A model generated the notes under the pieces. It was not told where the DNA came from and did not search any database. It was given only the letters and a program-made list of their open reading frames with translations. The translations under genes and the position numbers were made by a program. 64,000 nucleotides of DNA, taken from Rosellinia necatrix. Taxonomy: Eukaryota; Ascomycota; Sordariomycetes; Xylariales; Xylariaceae. Below, one piece after another: positions 23,050 through 34,640 of this stretch. The DNA lies in contig JAGYVD010000010.1 of the NCBI GenBank assembly GCA_021209875.1, positions 310,001-374,000 of the forward strand, read 5' to 3'. How positions within the stretch are numbered: position 1 is the stretch's first letter; each line of letters begins with the position of its first letter.

Positions 23050-24432
23050 ATGTCGGAACCGTCAGTCAACAACAACAGCAATTCAAGCAGCACAGCAACC
23101 GTTATCACTGACAAGTCTTATCCTCGGCCTGTAGCTACTGGGTTCGATGGTAAGGATGAAATCAAATTCTATCACCCGGGGTACCCCCCTCCGCACGATT
23201 TCTTATTTATGCTCCCCCGACTTGATCGATCGTCGGCGTCTCTCAGAGGTGTGCACTACGGCACCGCCCTTACCGCTTGCCAAATTATAGCCAACAATGC
23301 CTTTGACGGCTACCTTGCGACGGACCGAGAAGGTCGCGAACGCGTCGACTCCAACTTAGATTTTGACCATCTGCTTACCGAATCTGAATACTGGTTTTTT
23401 GTCGCCTCTACGCCCCAAAATCCGAACCCATACCCTATAGTCCCGAGCTTCCGAGACTGGGTTTTTCCACATCGGAGAATCCCGAGGTGGCCTCGACCGG
23501 GACCAACAGATTCCGACAAAATCGACCATCGGTGTATTATTACGCAAACAGCAGGATTAGTTAACCAAGCACATTTAATCCCTGCTGTAGAAAAAAATTG
23601 GTTCGAACTTAACGTCATGTCTCAATACGGAACTCTTCGCGATGTCAACCAAAGGCAAAATAAGATTGCCTTACGACATGATCTACATTTCGCCTTCGAC
23701 GCTCACCTATTCGCAATTGTGCCCAAAAACAATCACTACGTTGTCCATCAACTACATGCTACCGAAACGAGCACAAGAGAGTTCGCATCAGCTTATCACA
23801 ACTATAATGTTGTACAACAGGATATTATACCGGAGTTCTTGTTCGCTCGGTTTGCTCGTGCTGTTCTGATGCTCATCAAACCCTTCATAGCTCAAGTCCC
23901 AGTTAATCGGTATGTTAGCCGTCTCCACACAGTAAATAACGAAAACGGCGGGCGCACCCAATACGAGATAAAATCAGAATGGCTCTCGCCTGAGCAGCTA
24001 GCCGGTCAGTACGGTGGTGGGGGCACTAAAAGTGCAAGCCCTCCCAAGCGGAAGCTAAATGACGAGGGCAACGACGAGGACAACGGCGATAACAGTGATA
24101 CGGAGGGCGAATGGTACGAAAAGAATGTTGCGGTATTGCTGGAACGGGATAGTAGCAGCAACGACGATAGTGATACGGAGGGCGAATGGTACGAAAAGAA
24201 TGTTGCGGTATCGTTGGAAGGGGATAGAGGACGGTCTCGAAAGCGGCGATGCGATGATTCGAGATATAACAACTCTCAACCGCCATCTCTCTCAACATCT
24301 ATCTCATTTATCCAGTCTTATACGGACCCTGAGCGGGAGACTATCTCTCACTTGAGCGTAGAAGTACGGGGACGGGATCTTTCGAAAGGAAGTAGAAATG
24401 GGGATACCGTCGAACTTGAACCATTACTTTAG
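23050..24432 (+). CDS. HNH_2-type nuclease domain protein
   Basis: Starting at ATG 23050 (MSEPSVNNN) this single exon encodes 460 aa; no ATG lies further upstream in frame. The region from about residue 158 to 226 reads DHRCIITQT..QAHLIPAVEKNW..NKIALRHDLHFAFDAH, the layout of the fungal HNH_2 family (PF13391): Cys162, His175, then Asn204 and His213/His219. The conserved C..H..N..H pattern suggests metal-dependent nuclease activity, but substrate and role are unknown in fungi. The C-terminal third is hydrophilic and holds two copies of SDTEGEWYEKNVAV, 25 residues apart, and a basic RGRSRKRR (393-400) that could be a nuclear signal. Codon use is more AT-rich than in neighbouring housekeeping genes, and the gene sits among MITEs and dispersed repeats, which suggests an accessory gene. 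Confidence 0.85.
   Translation: MSEPSVNNNSNSSSTATVITDKSYPRPVATGFDGKDEIKFYHPGYPPPHDFLFMLPRLDRSSASLRGVHYGTALTACQIIANNAFDGYLATDREGRERVDSNLDFDHLLTESEYWFFVASTPQNPNPYPIVPSFRDWVFPHRRIPRWPRPGPTDSDKIDHRCIITQTAGLVNQAHLIPAVEKNWFELNVMSQYGTLRDVNQRQNKIALRHDLHFAFDAHLFAIVPKNNHYVVHQLHATETSTREFASAYHNYNVVQQDIIPEFLFARFARAVLMLIKPFIAQVPVNRYVSRLHTVNNENGGRTQYEIKSEWLSPEQLAGQYGGGGTKSASPPKRKLNDEGNDEDNGDNSDTEGEWYEKNVAVLLERDSSSNDDSDTEGEWYEKNVAVSLEGDRGRSRKRRCDDSRYNNSQPPSLSTSISFIQSYTDPERETISHLSVEVRGRDLSKGSRNGDTVELEPLL
24094..24211. repeat. In-frame tandem duplication inside the HNH_2 gene
   Basis: A 43-bp segment at 24094-24136 recurs with no mismatch I can find at 24169-24211, a period of 75 bp (25 codons). Perfect nucleotide identity including wobble positions points to recent duplication or conversion. 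Confidence 0.9.
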
Positions 24433-25145
24433 GTACAATGCTTAGGCCAACTTCTGGCCAATTTACTCAGGCCATCACCGTATAAAGCTGCCTCTCACGG
24501 TGACTGCATATCAATTAACCTCCGTTTCTTCTACTCGCACAACATTGATATCCACCTCGCCATCTCACAGCACCTCTTCAATATGTTGCAACAGTGTGTG
24601 TTTGATTGTCGAATTATTCTCACCATGTTGCGCCTCAGAACCGGCAAGGGCTAAACTGTGCTTTGCTGAAAACAACGATAGCTAAGCCTATTATAGCAAA
24701 TCTCTAATATAGCCCTGTGATAGTGACTTCAAGCATCACCCTATTACTATGCACCGCCCAACCTACTCGTCTATCAACCTATTTACCTACTAACCACCAG
24801 CTAACTGTAGCAGGGGAATGGATCAATCTGTATGTATTGGGATGTAGAAGGGGTGGATGAGTCTGAGCCCTCGCACTATAGCTACTATATAGGTACCTAC
24901 TAAGTGCTACTGCTTAAGTGGGTCTCTATATATGGGTCTCTACATGTGGGTCTCCCAAGGTAGGTGCTATACTAACAAAGCTAACAAATCTGATGCAGCC
25001 GTTCTATCCCGGGACTTCTTATACCCCCTTGAATAGCTTCTCCGGCACCTAGCAGGGTGGCTTAAAGATAAATAGGCGCAGACACGAGGCAGGTATAGCA
25101 TAAGGGCGCGTATTAGCTTGTATTATAGATGATTGGACTTCAACT

Positions 25146-25370
25146 TTCAGGCACATTGGGCTCGAAATAGCCCCGAATTCGTCCCACCCACCACCTGATA
25201 GCAATAGGCTTACCGGCGAAGGATTAGTTTGGCACTGGGTTTTTCGGTCAGTGGATGACATACATAGCGTTAGGGCACTTTGCCACACCTCTAGCTGCGG
25301 CCTCGTACCGAAAGCGACCCGAAATACATGCTATTTACACTGCGCGGTGTGCCCTGTTGGTAGTGTAGAT
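25146..25370 (+). repeat. Dispersed repeat, copy 1 (partner at 63081-63380, inverted)
   Basis: This shares long blocks with the reverse complement of 63081-63380: TCAGGCACATT.GGCTC, AAATAGCCCCGAATT, GTCCCACC.ACCAC, AGCTGCGGCCTCGTA, AAAGCGACCCG, then ATACATGCTATTTACACTG and CGCGGTGTGCCCTGTTGGT. It is about 75 bp shorter than the partner because of internal gaps. It is non-coding. Confidence 0.85.
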
Positions 25371-25602
25371 CTAAAACTACCTAGTAGTTCTTGTTTGTGA
25401 ATTTGTAGTGCGGGGACTGTAGTAGTAGTAGGTAGCAGTGTTTTAACGTCTATACTAGGTGGGTCAGGGCTAAACTATGTACATGGCGTGACTGTGGCTG
25501 CGTGCCTCCTCATGGGACTGTATAGGTAGCTAGGTAGTATCTAGTTAGTGCATAGCATACCTAGCATCAGGTACTGTAGCGATTAGATGGGATAGGTCCT
25601 GG

Positions 25603-25668
25603 TAATTGACATGAAGTCCACCGTAGTAGGTAACCACTCGACACTGTGAGTCGTACCTCCCCTTACGG
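25603..25668 (+). repeat. Dispersed hairpin repeat, copy C
   Basis: TAATTGACAT, GTCCACCGTAGTAGGTAACC, the hairpin CGACACTGTGAGTCG (25639-25653), then GTACCTCCCCTTACGG. It is closest to the apparent consensus. Confidence 0.8.
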
Positions 25669-25927
25669 CACCTAGGCGGGTACCTAGGAATAAATAATAG
25701 TTACCTACACGTACTTCGTACCTAGTACACCGTGAATCCACTTGTCGGAATTGGGATTTTGCTGTTCTCAAGTGGATACTTGAGCTTCCGTCCCTCCAAA
25801 CCCATGGCATCATCGAAGGCCTCGTTCATCCCTCCTGTCGGCCTCCGAAATAAAGCGTCTTAAAATCCCAATTGCGCACTTACTCCTCTCTCCGGGGGGC
25901 CCGGGAGATCATATCCGAATCGTCATC

Positions 25928-26943
25928 ATGACCAGTCAACCGATGCCCTCGTCTTTTGACGAGAACAAGTATGTATTTCCTCTCATGTCTTGCGTTAGCC
26001 TCCTCGTCGTCAGCTCAGAAGCTAACTTATACTCCCGTCCTCCAGAGAATACCAAGAGACCGGGTTCCAGAAAGTCGCTCGCAAGCTACGAGAAGAGCCT
26101 CTGATCCCCCTAGGTACGCACGCCCTTGCCTATCTCGCCCACAACTACGCCGATCCCCTCCGAACCGTCGTCCCCTTGCCACGTCCCTTGCCACGTCCCT
26201 TGCCACGAATAGTCACAAGACATGACAATGATATGGACATGGACATGGACATGACATAACGCAACACACAAAATCCGCTTAGAAGCCTCACGAGACATGT
26301 TGAAAGAGCCTCCAAGAAACGCTAACCCTGTCTTCTCTTGCGTCCTTCCCCCCCCCGCGAAACAGGCACCGTCCTAACCTGCCTCGCCTTCATCAACGCC
26401 TGGCGCGCCATGCGCCGCGGCGACCACGCGCGCGTGCAGCGCATGTTCCGCGCGCGCGTCGGCGCCCAGGCCTTCACCGTGGTCGCCATGGTCGCCGGCG
26501 GCGCCTACTACGGCGCCGACCGCGAGAAGCGCAGGGAGCTCATCAAGCTCGAGGCCCAGCAGCGCGCCGAGGAGCGCAACCAGAAGTGGCTGCGCGAGCT
26601 CGAGGTCCGCGACGAGGAGGACAAGAAGCTCCAGGCCGCCGTGAAGCGGAAGCGCGAGCGCCTCGAGCAGAAGCGCGCCGCTTCCGCCGCCGCCACCGCC
26701 GACGACGGCCAGGGTACCGCCGCTTCTTCGGACGCCGGCGCGGACGCAACCCCGAAGAAGGACGAGGGCGGCTCCGGTGGCGTGCTGGGTGCGCTGTCGA
26801 GCGTGGGGGGTTACTTTTGGTCGAGCAAAACGCCGGCACCAACGCCGGCACCAACGCCGGCACCAGCCCCGGCCACAGCCACAGCCCCGGCCCAGCAGAG
26901 TAAAACAGACGCAGATGCAGACGCAAAATCACAAAACAAGTAA
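25928..26943 (+). CDS. RCF1: Respiratory supercomplex factor 1 (HIG1 domain)
   Basis: Three exons give 228 aa: 25928-25968, 26046-26113 and 26366-26943. The joins produce the conserved Rcf1 start (MTSQPMPSSFDENK, EYQETGFQKVARKLREEPL, IPLGTVLTCLAF), which confirms both small exons. The HIG_1_N domain has two hydrophobic segments around GTVLTCLAFINAW and FTVVAMVAGGAYYGA. Between them lies QRMFRARVGAQ, which fits the QX3RXRX3Q signature of type-1 HIG1 proteins. Rcf1 sits in the mitochondrial inner membrane and supports complex III-IV supercomplexes and cytochrome oxidase. A long charged coiled-coil (REKRRELIKLEAQQRAEERN onward) and an Ala/Pro/Thr-rich tail with an APTPAPTPAP repeat follow, as is usual in filamentous fungi. 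The second intron is 252 nt, longer than most here. Confidence 0.95.
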
Positions 26944-27451
26944 AATCCCGTATATCGTATCACGCAACACATCTCGGCCCTTGCCGGATGAACAGGGATG
27001 TTGCATAGCAGAAATAAACCTTGTGCTGGCCGGGAAAATGTTGGCAACGTCGTTGGGAAACCCCCCACTTCATCTGTACATACACAGTTTATATTGTATT
27101 ATTTGTTATGGAAGTGATTGAGTGTACCCTAACCTTGACCTGCAAAACGTGGTGATACACTCAGTGAGGCGGCAATGAATTCATCTTGATGTAAGCTTGC
27201 TACAAGTGATGCATGCGTGATACGTTTGGATCATAGACACCGATGAAGCGGAGTGTCTGTAGAGCCGTTTGGAATTACATCGTGCCATCATTTTACCTAA
27301 TCATACACAACCAGCCAGCCAGTGTAGTTTACCTCATCCAGCCAAAAAAAAAAAAGGCCAGTCCCCCTTTACCCTCAAACAAACGCCTACCATCGCAACC
27401 CGTTTTCCCCGTAATAAAATAAACATAACAATAAAAATGAAAAAAACATCT
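26944..27451. other. Convergent intergenic region, RCF1 / RTC5
   Basis: 3' regions of RCF1 (+) and RTC5 (-). Nothing else is recognised; there is a 12-nt A run at about 27343-27354. Confidence 0.5.
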
Positions 27452-29401
27452 TCAACCCATCGAACCCCCGCTCCGGCCCGACCCAACAAGCCCGGCCATC
27501 TCGAGCAGGGCCCTGTCGGCGGCGATATCGCCGGTGCCGAGGTTGATGCGCCGCCTGGCCTCGGCTTCCCTCGCCTCCCACTCCCAGCGCTCCCTCTGGA
27601 CCCTGGCCTCCTCGTCGCCGCCACAGCCCCAGACCTCGATGTCGTCGATGGAGAAGCGCTCCTGGAAGTCGAACCTGCGCGAGGCGCTGGCGGCGAAGGC
27701 GCCGCCGCGCGACGTGTAGTCGTGGTGGAAGACGCCGAACTCGAAGCTCGAGTCGAGCGCGAGCGAGACGGGCCCCAGGCGGCGCAGCGGGGCGTGCCGC
27801 GCGGACGAGCCCGCGGTCGCCGGCGGCGGCGAGCCGAAGGTGATGCCAGGGTGGATGGCGGGCGGCTTCGTGAAGGCCGCGTAGTTCCTGTTCACGGTTG
27901 AGGCCGCGAAGACGTCGTGCGTCGGGGCTAGCTGGAATAGGAGCATGTCGTCGGCGCCGAAGCACTCCCTGTTGGTCGCCCGCCAGGGCTGCCTCACCAG
28001 CGCGCCGAAGACCAGGCGGTCGTGGTCCGGCCCGCTGCCGTTGGGGAACCGCTGAGGCGGCAGCGAGTCGTGGAACGCCCCCTCGGAACCGCGCCGAGAC
28101 GACGCGGCGCCGTCGAGACGCGTCCCCGAGACGAGGAGGATGGTGGGCGCCCGCCAGTTCAGCACCTTGGTCTCGAAGCTGCCCATCGAGTAGCCGGCGT
28201 CGGCGCCGGAGTAGAGGAGCCGCAGCCGCCGGAAAAGGTCGTTGCCGTCTATGAAGAAGGACAGCTGCGAAAGCACGTCCAGGTTCAGAACCTGCCCCTT
28301 GTCCTGGAGAAGTGGTGGGAGCGCGATGGCGGCTGCGGGTGCCGGCGGGGCTGCTGTGCCGTCTTTACGCCGTGAGAGGTCGAGGTTTTTGGAGAAGAGA
28401 AAGCGCTCGAACAGCGGGTTGAAGCCGTTGAAGAGATAGGGGAGGCTCGTGGGTAGCACGTCCCGGAACTGCGCGAAGGTGATGCCGGGGGACTTCTCCA
28501 CGTTGATGAAGGCGGACAACACGTGTTCGGCAGTGGCCCGGAGACTGTCGAGGGAAGAGCCCGTTACTCGGTCGGCATACGCTGATAAGCTCTCCTGTGG
28601 GTTCAGGGGCGAGGTGAGAAGGAGCAGCATGATTAACCTTCGGAAGTTATCGGCAGGTATTAGGGCACCGTGTGTGGTTGCCGCATGAGAGTCGCCCGCT
28701 TTAAATGCATCGTCGATATCAAGCGAATTCAAGGCGGCCATAACCAGCTCATCATCACCAGCATCGTCGTTGACATCATCATCGCCGGCTTGGTCCACGG
28801 CAAAACCAGGCACATGGCTTCCAGCGCCAGCACCAGCACCAGCACCAGTGCCTCTCTGGCTCGCATCCGTGTCCGCATCCGGCTTCGGGCTCCTAATCTC
28901 CGATATTTTGCGGTCATAGACGGCCAAGCTTCTGAACAACAGCTTCCTCCGGTTCGTAGCGCCCTTGGCGAGGACCTTGGTGTAACGCTCGGTCATGATG
29001 GCGACGACCATGATCATCTGCTCGAAGGCCAGGATGACGGGGGCATCCTGGAGAAAGGGAAAGGCACCAATGAACGAGACGAGGTGGAATATGACGGGCG
29101 ACACGGCCAGGATGTCGGGCAGCTCGAGGAAGCGCGCAATGGTGGTCTCCTTGAGATAGCGCACATCCGCCTCGCGGTCGGCGAGAGACCTGAAGTTGTC
29201 CTTGAAGGAATACAGCTCCAGGGGCTCGTAGCATCTACGCGCGAACCTGTCGGCCTATCAGATTAACAAGCATCTGTCAGTTCGGTCGTTCCCCGACTAC
29301 GCCTGCGTAGGTAGGGTAGGTAGGTCAAGGCGGCGTACTAGATGTGCTGTGAGCTCGGCCCGCGAGGCGTGCACCTCCTCATGCGACGGGGTTTGGCCCA
29401 T
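27452..29401 (-). CDS. RTC5: RTC5, TLDc-domain protein
   Basis: Two exons give 621 aa: 29401-29339 (MGQTPSHEEV..) and 29254-27452, with an 84-nt GTACGC..TAG intron. Joining restores the typical opening, MGQ..ELTAHLADRFARRCYEPLELYSFKDNFRSLADREADVRYLKE, seen in fungal Rtc5; Gly2 is a likely N-myristoylation site. The middle (EQMIMVVAIMTERY, RRKLLFRSLAVYDRK) is also family-typical. The C-terminal TLDc domain runs from about residue 365 (LSFFIDGNDLFRRLRLLYSG) to about 590 (ERFSIDDIEVWGCGGDEEA). TLDc proteins act on the vacuolar V-ATPase, and yeast Rtc5 is reported to promote its disassembly. A start at residue 52 would lack conserved sequence, so the upstream exon is preferred. It is head-to-tail with the sulfotransferase gene upstream. 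Confidence 0.93.
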
Positions 29402-30075
29402 GGTATCCTGCTCTACGAGGGTTGAGAGCCATGCCAAGTCGACGGGATAGACGGCCACTCTACGTTTTTACTCGTGATGAGGAAGAGAACGAGTCATATA
29501 AGATATGCCTAGGTATGTCTCTACAGCAGGTGGGTAGGTAGGGAGGAAGCTTTGAAGATCAGACGTGCTATCTTGACGTAAGGAAGTAAGTAAGTTGCTT
29601 TCAGAGGTCGTTTACCTACCTAGGTACCTAAGCTAGGTAAGGTGCCCACAGTAACTAAGCAGGCTAAGCAGGTGCCTACTGCAGTTACAAGTAGGTAACA
29701 AGTTATGTGACTGCCTAAAAAAAGGATAGCTATTCTTACGTGCATATGCTGCGTAGGTACATAACCAAGACTCCCAACTGTTTAGATCACCTATAGGCTA
29801 CAGCACCAGGTAGTTATGCTCAAGCCCCCAATGCTCTAACAGGCGACAAAGTTCCTCCTTAACAAAGGAGCAAGTGAAGTGATGATAAACACATGACAAC
29901 TCGCAGCAGTCTTTCCCCTCCCTTCCCCTTTCCCTTTCCCTTTCCCTTTTCACTTTCCACTTTCACTTCCCACTTTCCACCTCTCTATTTCTATGCAGAT
30001 CAAATGTCAGAGGCATTGTTTATTCCATGCTCCTTTCCACATACACCCCTACATGAATGCCGCCCCGCGAGGTAA
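29402..30075. other. RTC5 upstream region
   Basis: No gene. An exact TACCTAGGTA at 29617-29626 lies in a cluster of TACCTA/TAGGTA words, and a (TTTCCC)n pyrimidine tract spans about 29925-29980. Confidence 0.55.
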
Positions 30076-31163
30076 TCACTGTCGCTTCATGGCTCTCACA
30101 TAGTACCAGGCGCCCACCCCCAGCACAGGGACCAATACCGTAGAGAGCGCCATGATGCCGGCCCTAAGAATCCGGGGCCCTAGGAGCCCATCGCCCATCT
30201 TTTTGAATTCTTCCGGGGCATTGCCCCTCGGGTAACGCGTCTCTGGGATGGGATGGCCGAGAAACGGGCAGATCTGCTCCCATCCAAATCCGTCTTCCAA
30301 CTTCGCTACAAGGAGTCGATCCGAGGGTGCTAGTGCCTTCGCTTTTTCTGCCCTGGCCGTACGTTAGATCAAGCCCACGCGTGATAAAGGGGGCCTCGCT
30401 CATGGCAATCTCACAGTTCTAACGTATCGTGTTCTGACGCCTTGGTGCCTTCTTCACTGTCGCACATCTTGCCGTGGTAGCACACTGTCTCGAGGACGAC
30501 GTGCAGTGAGCAGAATGCTTCGACAAACGAATCCAGTTTGCTTATTACCGACAATGGGAAAGTTCTGGTTGACGTGAACATGGGTACTGCCGTGTTCTTC
30601 ATCGATCTTGTCCAGGACTCCAGGCTGCGTTCTGTCAGGATGAAGTGTGCGTTGGGGTAGAACTTGATGAATTCCTCAGTGAAGAACTGCGGAATTTCTA
30701 CTATTGCCTATCACGGAAACGCCATTGTTAAAACTCCATGCGGGATACCAAGGGTACCAAGAATACCCATTGAACACTCACTGCGCCCTGGTTAGCGACA
30801 ATCTGCTCTCGGCAGGGCAAAGTAGAAACATACCGTCATACTCAGCAAGCCACTTATCAAACTCAGCTTTACCGTATGGCTTTCCGGCACCCAGATATTT
30901 ACATCTCAACGCCTCCTCGAACAGGCCCATCTGAGTTGGCCCGCCCTTCACTACCTCGGCCATATGATAGGGTTTATAGCCGAGCATCCCCAAGGCTTGG
31001 TACAGCGAGAAGGTTCCAACACTGTTGTATGAATTAGTTAACTCTCAGTCGATGTGACATCTGTATATGGCGGTTTGGGCGCCCACCGGCTTCGGCTAAG
31101 AACAATAACCTTCTTCTCGCGCACTTGCTTGGGTGCTGGGAGTGTATCGATGAGACGCGACAT
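30076..31163 (-). CDS. P-loop sulfotransferase-family protein with C-terminal membrane segment
   Basis: Four exons give 275 aa: 31163-31087, 31021-30834, 30700-30415 and 30352-30076. Phases match (G|TA, CT|G), and the last intron has CTAAC before its acceptor. The N-terminus, EKKVIVLSRSRVGTFSLYQALGMLGYKPYHMAE, fits the PAPS-binding loop of the fungal 'Sulfotransfer_4' family (PF17784). Further motifs are NAHFILTERSLESWTRSM, DRLLVAKLEDGFGWEQICPFLG and a PETRYPRGN stretch. A hydrophobic segment near the end (GIMALSTVLVPVLGVGAWYYV) is followed by RAMKRQ, so the enzyme may be anchored in an internal membrane. Substrate unknown; many relatives carry a wrong 'NAD-dependent epimerase' label. The intron 2 acceptor is a choice: using CAATAG gives YDVEIPQ and keeps frame, while the AG seven bases earlier does not. 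The first donor is GTGGGC. Confidence 0.85.
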
Positions 31164-33956
31164 CTTAGGTGAGCTCCGATCCTGATGGTGTAGGTATTGG
31201 GAGCAGAAAAGTTATGTCTAGCAGCCCGCTCAAGAGCCGCAATGTGAACAGAGACTACCAAAAAGCCAAGCTCTGGGGGAGCCAGGAGATGTTGCAATTC
31301 TACCAAATATATTGTCACGCCAGGGGTACTACAGTGCTGGTCTAACCAACCTAATTATAACCCATGAACGTTTAGCTCCCTGGCTTCCCTCTCGCATACG
31401 AGTCTAGTTCATCCCGAATTCACACGTCATATGTGCCTCCCCACCGTCCCAACCACAATAAGACAAGTTAGACTAGCCCTATAATACTATTCCGCGTAGA
31501 ATCAAGCACTGCTTGTAACATTGTGCTCTGCGGGCAGTTTGCGAGAACGCTTCGCCTCCCGGTTCTAGAAGCAGGCATGCGCCCAAGTAGTATGCTGTTT
31601 CTTCAATGCCATAGAACGATTGTACTTTCCATTCTTGTTGGAATAATGTCACAACGAGTTTTGTTTATCTCAGAGTAGGCATCATATAGACATTGACAAG
31701 GATCACTAGCAGCATTATGGGACCGCTATAAATACCCACGCCCTAACATGGGTAGAGACCCTGTTAGGACTGCTTTCGGAATTCTCGGTAGTATCTCTAT
31801 GCCCACGTTCTTCGAGTCAGGAAGGGTTGCCCATAATTTCTCGAGTCATACCAACAGCATCTCGATGTTCTACACTAGGCCCTGCGCCGTGTTTTTACAT
31901 AACATCATTCCCGTCGTTGCTAACAGTGAGAAGAACTCAGTTCAACTTGTCTATTCACATGCGCGACCGAGCCGACACAAACATGACTCTAAAATTGAGC
32001 ATACAACTGATTCCCGCTTACCTGGTTGGGTAAAGTACGACGAGGAGGGAACAAGAGAGGGATGAACGCGTTCCGCGTGCTAGGTATTGCTTAACGCAAA
32101 TTGCAGCCCCTGTTGATCATTTACTTGTATTTTGAAGTTGGCTCGACGTCTCATAAACCAACCGCTCGTGTGGTTTTGACAACAAATTTATAGCATCTAA
32201 CACCCACCCAAACCCGGCAGTTTGGACCACAAATAGCTCTTAGGACTACCTCAACTGCCTTGCACTCAATTCAACACATTACCTGCTTTACCGTCATCAC
32301 CGTGGTCTAGGCGTTCAAATTTTAGGAATGATTACCGAGAAACATACATAATGTCGCCCCCTCTGGGGGGTGGGCTGCCCTGATCTTGTGATGAATGGCT
32401 CTTGAATACTCTTGTGTTAAACTTCCCATGATGCCCGTAGCGTGTCTGGTCACCTGGTAGCTTTTGTTATACATGCTGTTCATAGTAACTACGTTATGCT
32501 GACTGGCACCAAAGGGCTTATTAATATATCAGTTCTGGAAATATCATACCTAATTATGTAGGTTGAAGGATTTCTCTATTTCTATTCATTTTCCTTAAGG
32601 GTGAAGAGACCACTAAGTAAAAACGTGTTTGAGACGCAGAGGTAGGTTCGGAACCCATGTTTATGTCACTAGTCGACATGCGGTAAACTCGCTATGCACG
32701 CATATTACTAAAAATATTTATCTCATATTTCAGTCTTAGGCACGCCTTAAGCGTCGAAAACAGAAACAATAAAGCGATGACACAAGCCTATGAGCGATGA
32801 GATAACGTTTACAACCAGGAACCAGGGTCACATTATACGACATGTGCAGTCCACCTCTTATCAGATGCATGTCCTTAGACACCCCTGGATATGTGAACTC
32901 CAAAATATGCATGCACGAGCCCGCCCTCCCATAGCATCAATTCCCTTCCCTTTATCCCAGCTGCAAGTATATAGCTACATGAAAGTGGTATTTCTAATAC
33001 CGTAAAATACGTTTGAAGTGATATGCCCATCGCAGCATGTATTAGGTTTATTTATGAGGCAGCTCACCGTTCCCCGTGCCTGCTAGTATTACCAGCGACG
33101 GGACGAGCCACCGACGCTTACCAGTGAATTCAAAATTACCGTGAGTTGTGCGTAACCAAACGATTTGTCTAGTTCTCCTCTCTTTCTCCCATTTGAATAT
33201 CTCAGGTATCTCATTGCTACCTCCTAGTTTATGGCATCCATAGCACACCGATCATATAGGCATCAAAAGATCAAGTTCTCTCACAGAAAGTTTGCGGTGT
33301 AATTACTAGCTAGTTAGCTGATCTTAAAGACAAGTCATAAAACATAAAATGAGTAAAGTATATCAAACCAAACCTAGCGGTATTATAGTGACGTGCCATG
33401 TGTCTTTCACATTGTCCGTGCTAACAAGCAGAGCTCATCTTCCAAGGATTTAAATATGGTGCGCGGTATGTTGGTGAGGGGTTGTAGTGTCATGTTGAAA
33501 ACGCTTGGCACTGGTGACAACAGCATAGGCCAAAAACACTGTCTGTCTAGCAAGCAAGCAACTCAGGCAACCCAATTTCGCAGATGTTGTCAACAAATAA
33601 TTATCTATCGCTAGCTCTTGGTTAATTTCCGAACGAAAAGAGCAGCCCGATTTGATAAGTCTCCTTCCTACCGTGGTAGGTATAGAATGCCGTTTGACAG
33701 AAGCTCACCAAAATCAATCAATCAATCAATCAAGAGCGCGCCCTTCATATCGCCCTCATGCGCCCTTTACGGCGTTACAGGGCGCCCGCCAAGTCTCGAC
33801 GTGAAGTGTTTCCCAAGTGCTTATTAGACCAGACATCTCAATACTTCATGGCAGCAACCGCCACAGGTCCAATCTCTCCTCCCTTCACACAGACGCATCC
33901 ACAAATCCAAAATATCCAATACCGAAGAACACCCCTTAACTCCCTCATCAACGACT
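31164..33956. other. Gene-free stretch
   Basis: About 2.8 kb with no ORF I can support. There is a TAAATA-type AT-rich part at about 32.3-33.4 kb and an AATC repeat at about 33712-33731. The GNAT gene's promoter lies at the right end. Confidence 0.45.
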
Positions 33957-34535
33957 ATGACGACCAGCGGCCTCGATTTCCGCCTCGCGACAGTGGAGGA
34001 TGCAGCCGTCCTGGAGCGCCTCATCAACACGGCCTTTCGCGACGACAAAACCACACAGGTGTTCCTGTCAGTCGACCACACGGGAATTGATGTCACCAGC
34101 GCATCCGCCATCGTCGCCAAGATCAACCAACCCGATTGTGCCGTCTTGGCCGTCACGGACTTGTCGACCGGCTCTATCGTAGCCCACGGCTCGGTGCGCA
34201 AGCTCGACGACGGTCGCGCCTGGTTCGGCATGTTGGCCGTGGACGTCGGCCGCCAGAAGCAAGGCCTCGGCGGGCAGGTGCTCGCATGGGCCGAGCGGTT
34301 CGCCCGCGACCAGTGGGGTTCGCCGAGGATGGAGTTTGACGTCGTGAACACGCGCGTTGACCTGATCGCCTGGTACAACCGCAGGGGTTACCAGCCGACT
34401 GGAGAAACGACGCCATTCCCGTACGAGTATCATGGGAACTGGCAGGGGGTCTTACGGGATAATCTCCGCTTCATCAATTTGGGGAAGGATCTGAAGGACA
34501 TCCCTACCGCGCGACTGGGCAATAAACTGGGGTAA
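33957..34535 (+). CDS. GNAT-family N-acetyltransferase
   Basis: A single-exon 192-aa protein. The GNAT fold is recognisable: FRLATVEDAAVLERLINTAF (beta1-alpha1), IVAHGSVRKLDDGRAWFGMLAVDVGRQKQGLGGQVLAWAE, where VGRQKQGLG is the acetyl-CoA pyrophosphate-binding loop (R/Q-x-x-G-x-G), then MEFDVVNTRVDLIAWYNRRGYQPTGE, the motif B strand and helix with the AWYNRRGY hallmark. The ending TTPFPYEYHGN is common in fungal small-molecule acetyltransferases. The substrate cannot be predicted. The start at 33957 is the first ATG in frame with the beta1 strand and leaves only a short leader. Confidence 0.88.
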   Translation: MTTSGLDFRLATVEDAAVLERLINTAFRDDKTTQVFLSVDHTGIDVTSASAIVAKINQPDCAVLAVTDLSTGSIVAHGSVRKLDDGRAWFGMLAVDVGRQKQGLGGQVLAWAERFARDQWGSPRMEFDVVNTRVDLIAWYNRRGYQPTGETTPFPYEYHGNWQGVLRDNLRFINLGKDLKDIPTARLGNKLG

Positions 34536-34573
34536 TTCATGCTTCCATTCTTGTTCGAGAACATCCAATTACA

Positions 34574-34640
34574 CATACATACGTACATACATACATACAT
34601 ACATACATATACACATACATACACACACACACACACACAC
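34574..34640. repeat. (ACAT)n/(AC)n microsatellite
   Basis: ACAT units pass into a pure AC run just downstream of the GNAT stop codon. Confidence 0.9.

Larger units (their letters stand above)
24433..25927. other. Intergenic region with dispersed repeats
   Basis: No gene is supported. It contains the dispersed repeat at 25146-25370, hairpin repeat copy C at 25603-25668, many TACCTA/TAGGTA words and a triplicated GGGTCTC word at about 24920-24955. The RCF1 promoter lies at the right end. Confidence 0.55.

Noticed and set aside
27387..28375. Frames opposite or overlapping RTC5
   Set aside because: Shadows of the long RTC5 exon; the TLDc frame is the conserved one.
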